From Candidatus Dechloromonas phosphorivorans (GTDB taxonomy: Bacteria > Pseudomonadota > Gammaproteobacteria > Burkholderiales > Rhodocyclaceae): a stretch of 15,091 nucleotides of DNA. This document shows, in pieces, positions 9,101 to 15,091 of the stretch (position 1 is the first letter of the stretch; the number at the start of each line of letters is the position of its first letter). The DNA lies in the NCBI GenBank assembly GCA_016709495.1, contig JADJMS010000039.1, positions 1 through 15,091 of the forward strand, in the 5' to 3' direction. Under the pieces are notes generated by a model. That model saw nothing but the letters and a program-made list of their open reading frames with translations. It made no database searches and was not told where the DNA came from. A program made the position numbers and the translations under genes.

Positions 9101-9128
9101 TACTATCGATCACGAACAATCGATAGTA
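9101..9128. repeat. 10-bp perfect inverted repeat inside the 3' end of the large gene
   Basis: TACTATCGAT (9101-9110) and ATCGATAGTA (9119-9128) are exact inverted arms around eight bases. It lies in the codons for YYRLFVIDSK, about 20 bases before the stop codon. No T run follows on either strand, so it is not a typical terminator. Confidence 0.5.
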
Positions 9129-10410
9129 CGGCGGCACATACGAGTATTCACTGTCACGGGCGTAACTTGACTCGCGACGAGAAATCTCCACCTTTACTAC
9201 CAGGCAACGTTTCAATCGCTTCAGGAACGTTTTCAGGAAGTCTGAGCCGACATAGAGCATGCGACCGAACTCAGGGTAGCTGTAGTCACTTTCCTTGGTT
9301 CGATCACCCCAAATCTCTGCGCAAAAAGCCATCTCTGCTCCTTGAGCCCCCGAATACCATCTCCGCCTATCCTCGCCGAGATATAAATCGAATGAACTAC
9401 AAATTTCTTTTCCAGGACTTGCAGATGGAAACGGTAACTTCCCAGCATTTGGATCGAATTGGTCAAGGCCAGAAGCAGAATCGGGTGACTTTATCCACCC
9501 CCATATCCGATGCCTCCCCAAACGAACCGTCTCATAATGATCGTCGTCCGGCAGGTAACCCTCGTTTGGATCCCTGGCAATTTGCAACTGGTAAAGAACC
9601 GACTCAGCAGCAGCGTCGGAAACCAGCGCGCTGGAAATTGAGAACTCCTCCGTTCTTGACCCTTCCGAGAAATGCCACTCACCCCAAACAGGTAGCCTCA
9701 CCGGCAACACCCCATCAATGCATAGAGCATCCTCAAAATCCTTACGTGTGATCTCCCAGCGCCAACTTTCAGAACACTCTTCGTTTTGCCAAGGCCGCCG
9801 CTCAATTGGCCACGGATCGCGACAATCAGCCAGCCAGTACCGTCATTGCGGGCCAATCGATGGCGTCGCAACCAACTATCAAAGACATTCGATTCCCATC
9901 GATCAATAACGATGGAATGTTCAGAGAGCAATTCGCCAGCGACACAAAACATCGCATGGTAGGCGAGATAAAACTCATGGTTATCCACCGCTGGCTGGTC
10001 ACTCTTATAGGGCGACGCTCTTTGGCGGCGGAACTGCTCTCTACGCGGCTCGCCTCCGGAACTACGTGCATCCCGCACGCAATCCTTACTTACCCATTGG
10101 ACTACCTGATCGGTAACTGCATCTACAGAAACGCCAAAAACTCTGCCCAGAGGTTTAAACCAATAGGGTTTTAGGTCCAGTTCATAGCCGATATGGTCTC
10201 TACGAGCGGGTGAATCAACACGTTGAAGCATTTTCCCCGAATGCAATCTGCCGCAATTGACATTTTTCAAAGCGACTATCGCCTCATCGGTGTACGCACC
10301 CTGAAACGCCGAATTGAGCGCCAGCGCAGTTTCAACTGCAAAGGCCCGCATCAGGACATGCGGCGGGCCATCAAAAGCCAGTCGCAAAAATTGACCAGCA
10401 TACTTCTGTA

Positions 10411-10413
10411 AAA
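10411..10413. repeat. Left copy of probable 3-bp target-site duplication (AAA)
   Basis: AAA is found immediately outside the left end of the IS element (taken with one C beyond the inverted repeat) and again at 11681-11683 on the right. A 3-bp duplication is usual for the IS3 family and restores the frame of the host gene, but AAA is short and common, so the exact edge is uncertain by a base. Confidence 0.5.
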
Positions 10414-10414
10414 C

Positions 10415-10439
10415 TGAGGTAGGCTGAGAAGTGGACGCC
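10415..10439 (+). repeat. Left terminal inverted repeat of the IS3 element
   Basis: 25 bases, outer end TGAGGTAGGC, inner end GTGGACGCC. About 18 of 25 positions match the reverse complement of the right end, including the first nine and the last six. Confidence 0.85.
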
Positions 10440-10471
10440 ATCTGTAAGATGATTTTTACAGGAGGCATCGA

Positions 10472-10788
10472 ATGGAACGGATACCGAGAGCGGTATATAC
10501 AAAGGAATTCAGGGCGGAAGCGGCGGCGCTGGTGTTACGTGACGGGCTGAGCGCATCGGCAGCAGCAAAGCGGCTGTCAATTTCGAAGAAGACACTGGAT
10601 AACTGGTTGGCGCTTGCCAAGGCGGGAAGCTGGCAGCAATTGGCTCAAATCGTTCGCCAGTGACGGAACAGGAGGCCGAGCTTTCTCGGCTACGTAAGGA
10701 GTTGGCCGAAACGAAGATGGAGCGTGACCTGTTGAAAAAAGCGGCCGCGTACTTTGCGAGGGAGTCACTGCCCGGTACGCGGTCATGA
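10472..10788 (+). CDS. IS3-family transposase OrfA, one frameshift
   Basis: About 105 residues after repair. The helix-turn-helix region (YTKEFRAEAAALVLRDG, then AAAKRLSISKKTLDNWLALAK) binds the IS ends, followed by a leucine-zipper-like coiled coil (EAELSRLRKELAETKMERDL) used for multimerisation. As deposited a stop appears at 10661 because one G is missing in GCGGGAAGC (10621-10626); with it the frame reads AKAGKLAAIGSNRSPVTEQEAE and stops at 10786-10788. The A6G run at 10735-10741 is the likely -1 slip site for making OrfAB. It starts 12 bases after an AGGAGG Shine-Dalgarno sequence. Confidence 0.85.
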
Positions 10789-11663
10789 AACAGAATCGAC
10801 TCCATTACCCCATCAGCCTGATGGCCAATGCGTTTGATGTCTCGGTCAGCGGCTATCACGCCTGGGATGAACGCCCAACATCGAAGCGGGCGCAGGCAGA
10901 TGCCCGACTCTTGCGTTGCCATACGTGCAGCACATCAACGAACCCGGCAGACCTACGGTGCCGAACGACTACAGCCCGAACTCAAGGCGGATGGCTTTCC
11001 AGCAAGTGTTGGTCGCATCAAACGACTCCGTCAGGAAATGAACCTTCGCTGCAAGCAGAAGCGGAGATTCAAGGCAACGACCAACTCGAATCACAAGCTA
11101 CCGGTGGCCGACAATCTGCTTAACCAAACCTTCACGGCTCAACGCCCAAACGAAGCCTGGGTCACTGATATCACCTATATTCCGACCAGTGAAGGCTGGC
11201 TCTATCTGGCTGGGATCAAGGATATCTTCACCTGCGAAATCGTCGGGTACGCACTGAGTGAACGGATGACAAAGGAACTGGTCGGCAAGGCGCTATTCCT
11301 GGCGGTCACCACCAAACGTCCACCTTCTGGACTGATTCACCATTCAGATCGTGGCAGTCAGTATTGCAGTCACGACTATCAGCGACTCGTCAGCCAGTTT
11401 GGCATGAAGGCATCCATGTCTCGCCGAGGAAACTGTTACGACAATGCACCCATGGAAAGTTTCTGGGAACGCTGAAAAACGAACTCGTGCATCACCGGCG
11501 ATACGAAACACGAGCTGAAGCTATTCGAGAGATCAGTGAATACATTGACATCTTCTACAACCGCTATAGGCGGCATTCTCGATTGGGCTATCTCTCGCCC
11601 GCAGTTTTTACCCAGCAGTTCTATGCCAAAAACGGCTGGCAGCATAGCGTTGATGGCGTCTGA
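10785..11663 (+). CDS. IS3-family transposase OrfB (DDE integrase core), two frameshifts
   Basis: Catalytic part of the transposase, about 292 residues. It overlaps the orfA stop (ATGA at 10785) and lies in the -1 frame. The HTH_21-like region (MKQNRLHYPISLMANAFDVS) is followed by the rve integrase core with the DDE triad: D in WVTDITYIP, D in HHSDRGSQY and E in NAPMESFW, then the terminal YIDIFYNRYRRHSRLGYLSP block. The frame breaks near 10914-10916 (apparently one extra C) and near 11463-11466 (one G missing, giving a false TGA at 11473). Repair gives a complete, conserved OrfB, so the element may be functional. Confidence 0.9.
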
Positions 11664-11679
11664 TTGACGACCTACCTCA
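11655..11679 (-). repeat. Right terminal inverted repeat of the IS3 element
   Basis: 25 bases ending CCTACCTCA; its reverse complement matches the left repeat at the outer nine and inner six bases. The orfB stop codon (11661-11663) lies within it. Confidence 0.85.
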
Positions 11680-11680
11680 C

Positions 11681-11683
11681 AAA
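11681..11683. repeat. Right copy of probable 3-bp target-site duplication (AAA)
   Basis: Partner of the AAA at 10411-10413. Collapsing the two copies joins the interrupted gene as GFL-LQKY without a frameshift. Confidence 0.5.
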
Positions 11684-14225
11684 GAAAGCCCAACCCAGCA
11701 TGGCCCTCATCGGACGCAGACAGCATAAGCACTTGAACCAGTGATTCATCTCCCCTATCAAGCAAGCTGGTCGCCAGACTGTAGGCAATGCGGAAACGGA
11801 ATGCTGCGTTTTTCCAGCGCCCGATCCAGTCAACACAATCATCAGCGCCGAAGAGAAACAAAGTTGCCCGCGCAAAGGCAGCAGCGTCATCTTCATCAAC
11901 CTCGGCCTTACGTCGCTCATCGGGTGGCAACTCTGCCCACTCGTCCAACCACTCTTCACCCAATCGGAGTGACTGTCTTGCCTCGGCCAGATAGTCCGGA
12001 TTCGGCGCAAGCATAGCTGCATAACGGGCGTGCGCAACGCCATACCAACCGCCGGCACGTTGCCGAAACACGGTTTCTCTCACCCGCTCAGGTGACCACA
12101 AGGCGGCAATCAAATCGTCATTCGAAAACAGCAAATCCCGTTGCCGCACCTCGGCTGCGGCGGCTTCGCCCATACGCAACAGCAATTTAGCGATTGCAAT
12201 GTGATCGCTCTTCTGGCGAGCCACCTTCAAACCAAAACGAAGGCGCTCCCGCACAACGGCACGCCGCTCAAGAGAGTCCTTGATATCCGGTTCGGAACCG
12301 AGGGCGTGGCTAAAAAGTATTTCGTGACGATTGGCGTGGAAGAGCAGGCCAGGCCAAGCAGAGGCAACATAAGCATCGTTATCGGCCCAGGGACTGAGCT
12401 TGGTAATCAGCCGCTCATAATCAGCGGGCTCTCGGCAGAACCTCTCCCGAAACCAGCTTTCTACAGGTTCGTCACGAAACTGAATGAATCCGGCCAAACA
12501 CAACAACGGTTGCCCAAGATCAGCCACAAAGCTCTCAATCGCAGACTCCTGGACGCCTGCCGCCTTTGCCAATACCTGCATTGGCATGCGGGGAGGCAAG
12601 GCAGCCAAGGCAACACACAAGGCATCAATCCCTGCTTCATCGCCGGAATAGCCTCGGAGTCCCGCTACAGCCTCTTCCAGTTCCAGCCCAATCTGTTCAT
12701 CCACCGACTGCCTACCAGGCCCCAAACGAGCGAGCAGTTCCCGCAAAGAGCCCCCACGCTTCACCAGATAAAACTGTATGCGGGGATTGCCTCGGTATAG
12801 CGATAAAACTCAGACACCGCTCCCGCATCTGCCTCGGGAAACGTCGTTGCGCAGATGCGTCGCCGTCTCGTCCTGATCGAAGGTTCAAGCGGGATATCAC
12901 TTGTTCCATGGGCTCGCCGGGAAACCGATCCCGCCGCTCTGTCCTCACCAGCAACACCAAGCGACAACCCGCCGGTAATGTCTCTTGCACCAAATCCCTA
13001 GCGAAAGAGGCTCCATCATTTCGCTCTCTGGCAGCGTCTTCGCTGTTGTCTGCCGCATCCAAAACGATCAGAACCAAACCATTGGGATTGCTTTGCCTGA
13101 CCGCAATCGCGGCTTGTCCCAGGCGCTGCATGAAGGCACGCAGGTAATCATGTGGCGCGGCACTCTTTGGCAGCAAGGGATCACACAGTCCTTGCTCGGC
13201 CAGTTCGTTGGCGATTTGCACCAAACCTTGAGTGCAAATGCCGCGGTTGGCTCGGTTTCCGGTAATCGCCGCCAGCGAATCCATCGAAGACGACCGTTAC
13301 CGAACCCTGCGGCATCAATTCCGATAGTCGGCCAGCAAAGTACCGACTTGCCCACACCGCCAGCAGCATGAATCAATACAGGCGCATGGGCACTTGTGAT
13401 GGTGTCCGCAATCGCTGCCTCCTGGCGACGAGGCAACGCCCCACGCACATCGACGAAGGTCGACGGCGCCGGAAACATATGCTCAGGGGACGGCACCCCC
13501 AAACAATTGAGCAATGCCGCCTGTCGGATAACGGGATCGTGAGCCCATTTGGTCAATGTTCGGGCACGGACAAATTCGACGAGGCTATCGCGAAAATTCT
13601 CATCAAGGGGGTTCAGCGAAATGCGTGCCAAATCTCCCCGTAAATCATTGTCTTGGGCAACGTGATTCGGCTCGCCCCCCTTCAACTGAAGCACTCGAAG
13701 GAAGCTCAGGAATTGAAAGGCATCTAACCCCGACTTTGCTTCCCAACTGAAGAGAGGAGAATCCTCATCACCATCTTCTCCCCGCAAGCGCCGATCTAAG
13801 GCATCTAGTAAACGAGAGTCAATAGGGCGATTCGACACAAACACACAGTGGAGCCGATCAACAACAATATCCTGACCGTGAGTTTCACAATGCTGCAAAA
13901 AAAGCGCTGCGAACTTCGCCACTGTGCTCGCCAATGTCGCAGCGGTCCAAAATTCTTCCGTACGTACCGTCGAATGTTTGAGCTGAACATACTCAACTCG
14001 ATCAGCAAGCGCAAAATCTTCGCTACCGTAATACTCGGCTGTATCAACAATGAGTTCAGCAGGATGATCGGCAATCGCATCATCAAAACCTGAGGCCCCC
14101 TCAATGCTAACCGCGACGAGGCCAGACCTCTTGTCCAACATGCGTAAGGCACGCCGAGCCGTCCATAGCAGATGGAAATCTTCACCGTCATTGCGACTGC
14201 GCACCGAAGTCGTTGCCGTGCGCAT
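11681..14225 (-). pseudogene. 5' part of an Avs-like nuclease-STAND NTPase gene, interrupted by IS3 (PD-(D/E)xK-like domain plus P-loop NTPase)
   Basis: First ~850 codons of a protein of about 1,300 residues. Start: ATG at 14225, overlapping the vapC stop by one base (TGATG). Residues ~12-110 (DGEDFHLLWTARRALRML, IEG with E42, D61, then VEYVQLKHS with Q81-x-K83) fit a Cap4/DUF4297-like PD-(D/E)xK nuclease. Walker A is GGVGKS near residues 289-294; Walker-B-like strands are VTVVFDG and LVLIVLDAADN, with the link YRKPSQPRHLHTQGLVQIAN after repair, as in STAND NTPases. Frame breaks: near 13353 (+1 or -2), 13240 (-2), 12842 and 12777 (one C missing each); all repair to conserved text such as FPEADAGAVSEFYRYTE and EAIPRIQFYLVKRGG. 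Interrupted by the IS, so probably inactive unless the IS is excised. By family analogy it would sense a phage component and cut DNA; the ligand is unknown. Confidence 0.78.
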
Positions 14226-14638
14226 CACGGCACAAGCACTTCCGGAACCACCGCCAATTTTGCCGACCGCCGAGCAAACTTCTTATCGTCGAAGGTGTAG
14301 AAACATTCGCATTTTTTGCTGCGTACCACATGGAGCGCATCGGCAAAATCAAGACCTGCACGATGAAGGCGCAAGGCTTCCGGAACTGCCGGCCAATCCT
14401 CCACCTGTACATTAGGAAGGCCGATAAGATGCTCCATGGCCCGCGCGCAATCCTCGGCGGCAAAAGCGTAGAACGCCCGCAGCACCCAGGCAAACTCTAG
14501 AATGACCGTCACCGGCACATGCACACTTGGCGACTCCCGCATCAGCCGTTCGGCAAGAGGACGCTGATGTGCGGCCTCCGGGTCGCTGGGGTCATCCACA
14601 TAATAGCGGGCAAGAATATTGGTATCGACGGCGATCAT
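14225..14638 (-). CDS. vapC: VapC-type PIN-domain toxin ribonuclease
   Basis: 137 codons, intact. PIN-domain Mg-dependent RNase of type II toxin-antitoxin systems; relatives cut initiator tRNA or rRNA to stop growth. Acidic active-site residues are visible: D5 in AVDTNILARYY, E48 in VTVILEFAW, D100 in DFADALHVV and D118 in YTFDDKKF, in the order and spacing expected for VapC. The start ATG at 14638 overlaps the stop of the antitoxin gene (ATGA), and its own TGA overlaps the ATG of the large nuclease-NTPase gene. The active-site residues are conserved, so the toxin is probably functional and held in check by the upstream VapB. The direct overlap with a defence-type gene is unusual for VapC. 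Confidence 0.92.
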   Translation of the reverse strand: MIAVDTNILARYYVDDPSDPEAAHQRPLAERLMRESPSVHVPVTVILEFAWVLRAFYAFAAEDCARAMEHLIGLPNVQVEDWPAVPEALRLHRAGLDFADALHVVRSKKCECFYTFDDKKFARRSAKLAVVPEVLVP

Positions 14639-14895
14639 GACGCTTCCGCATCTTTTGTCTGCCGCATCAGTTCTGCAACGTCCAGATCAGCCAGTTGACG
14701 TGGTGGCCCCGCATATTTCAACATGCCAAACCCGCTTTCATGGCTGGTATTGCCGGCTGGGTGGAGCAAGGATATTTCGATCCTGTCCTCGACCACTGAT
14801 ACCTCAACCTGACTGCCTGGGAGAATTCCAAGCTGTTTACGCAAATCGGCCGGAATCACCACCTGCCCTTTGTTGGACACTGTTACGCAAGACAT
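14635..14895 (-). CDS. vapB: VapB-type antitoxin, AbrB/SpoVT DNA-binding fold
   Basis: 86 codons, intact. Residues about 4-47 (TVSNKGQVVIPADLRKQLGI, then PGSQVEVSVVEDRIEISLL) form the swapped-hairpin AbrB/MazE DNA-binding domain; the C-terminal part (ADLDVAELMRQTKDAEAS) is the usual toxin-wrapping tail. It neutralises VapC and, as a complex, represses its own operon. The ATG at 14895 has GAGGTG six bases upstream. A perfect palindrome 11 bases before the start is the likely operator. The gene heads a three-gene minus-strand run with vapC and the large NTPase gene. Confidence 0.9.
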   Translation of the reverse strand: MSCVTVSNKGQVVIPADLRKQLGILPGSQVEVSVVEDRIEISLLHPAGNTSHESGFGMLKYAGPPRQLADLDVAELMRQTKDAEAS

Positions 14896-14905
14896 TTAGC
14901 ACCTC

Positions 14906-14922
14906 GTTGAACATGGTTCAAC
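14906..14922. promoter_or_regulatory. Palindromic operator of the vapBC operon
   Basis: GTTGAAC-ATG-GTTCAAC: perfect 7-bp inverted arms with a 3-base centre, just upstream of the vapB start codon and overlapping the expected leader. VapB-family antitoxins bind such sites to autorepress. A second small dyad, AGCAT-gtct-ATGCT (14931-14944), lies just behind it. I see no convincing -35 box; a weak -10 (TAGAGT on the minus strand) is near 14927-14932. Confidence 0.65.
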
Positions 14923-14965
14923 CAAACTCTAGCATGTCTATGCTCCAGATAAAACCTTGGACAGA

Positions 14966-15091
14966 TTCGAGATGGAAAAAATCCTCTACGAACTGCGCAA
15001 CCACTCCTCAAGCCTGAACGCGGCGCGGTGCGATCACGATGGAAGTGCCGTTCATGCGCGGCTACGCCCCTGGCGCTGATGCGGCCAGCCA
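14966..15091 (+). pseudogene. Fragment of a second malate synthase (aceB) gene with an internal deletion
   Basis: 14966-15021 matches aceB 8150-8205 with four mismatches by my alignment (FEMEKILYELRNHSSSLNA). The match then jumps to the part of aceB that starts near 8274 (AITMEVPFMRGYA), so about 70 bases including the G-R-W-D-Y-I-F signature are missing, and the frame is lost again after GGCTACGCC. It begins abruptly inside the gene, with no start codon or N-terminal part before it, and runs off the window. It cannot encode an active enzyme. Its differences from the intact aceB mean it is not a simple recent copy. Confidence 0.8.

Larger units (their letters stand above)
9078..10413 (-). pseudogene. 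3' part of the IS-interrupted nuclease-STAND NTPase gene (C-terminal half)
   Basis: Continuation, beyond the IS3 element, of the large minus-strand gene that starts at 14225. About 445 codons ending in TGA at 9078-9080. Joining ...GLGFL before the element to LQKYAGQFLRLAFDG after it keeps the frame. One base is missing near 9808-9814; after repair the text runs ARNDG-YWLADCRDPWPIERR into GEWHFSEGS. Recurrent blocks that I recognise from large bacterial ATP-binding proteins of this type, without a domain name, are FYLAYHAMF, WLADCRDPWP, ISSALVSDAAAE, WGWIKS, LDQFDPNAG and VEISRRE near the end. No catalytic motif is visible; a sensor or oligomerisation role is inference from the general build of STAND proteins. 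By eye this stretch is less GC-rich than aceA/aceB. Confidence 0.75.
10414..11680 (+). mobile_element. IS3-family insertion sequence inside the nuclease-STAND gene
   Basis: A complete element of about 1.27 kb with imperfect 25-bp terminal inverted repeats, two overlapping transposase frames (orfA, orfB) and a run of six A residues where a -1 frameshift would fuse them. Both IRs begin TGAGGTAGG and end GACGCC counting inward. It is inserted antisense to the large gene. Taking out 10414-11680 plus one AAA copy joins the host gene in frame, so the insertion is recent relative to the gene's decay. Subgroup was not determined. Confidence 0.93.

Noticed and set aside
9083..10174. Plus-strand open frames of 222 and 122 codons opposite the large gene
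   Set aside because: Their translations show no domain-like pattern, while the minus strand gives conserved blocks through the same bases.
10412..11682. IS edges taken strictly at TG...CA with flanking trinucleotides
   Set aside because: The flanks would be AAC and CAA, which are not a duplication; moving one C into each end gives AAA/AAA and an in-frame host gene, so I preferred that boundary.
1..15091. CRISPR array, tRNA or rRNA genes, plasmid or phage replication origin
   Set aside because: No regularly spaced repeats, cloverleaf, rRNA-like segment, iteron cluster or phage structural gene was seen on either strand.

Overview
The window reads as a chromosomal segment of a motile, GC-rich betaproteobacterium, probably close to Rhodocyclaceae/Azonexaceae (Dechloromonas-like). 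This placement is inferred from protein style, the clpA/aceA/aceB gene content and the base composition; no marker gene settles it. There are no RNA genes and no CRISPR array.

Positions 1-9055 are ordinary core genome. In order: the 3' end of clpA with a strong terminator; an RraA-family gene; aceA (isocitrate lyase) behind a clear sigma-70 promoter flanked by two GTCT/AGAC dyads; a family-6-type DNA glycosylase; a four-helix DUF4239 membrane protein; a methyl-accepting chemotaxis protein with a near-perfect FliA (sigma-28) promoter; a LysR regulator; and, divergent from it, aceB (malate synthase A), closed by a GAAA-loop terminator. aceA and aceB together are the glyoxylate bypass, and the LysR gene is the obvious candidate regulator of aceB.

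Positions 9056-14965 are an accessory module on the minus strand: vapB, vapC, then a very large gene of about 1,300 codons. The three genes overlap by 4 bp (ATGA) and 1 bp (TGATG), so they look translationally coupled under one promoter with a palindromic operator. The large protein has an N-terminal PD-(D/E)xK-like (Cap4/DUF4297-like) region, a STAND/NACHT-type P-loop NTPase core and a long unnamed C-terminal half. This architecture matches Avs-like antiviral nuclease-STAND proteins. A complete IS3-family element sits inside the gene in the opposite orientation. Removing it with a 3-bp target duplication restores one reading frame. From about 14966 to the window end lies a diverged, internally deleted piece of a second malate synthase gene, so the module is bracketed by aceB-like sequence.

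Many genes, including conserved ones (clpA, aceB, the chemotaxis receptor, the LysR gene, the transposase), carry single-base gains or losses, mostly one base missing from a homopolymer. Nearly every break can be repaired to a family-consistent protein by one base. I therefore treat them as probable sequencing or assembly errors and give whole-gene spans. aceA, the rraA-family gene, vapB and vapC read through intact.
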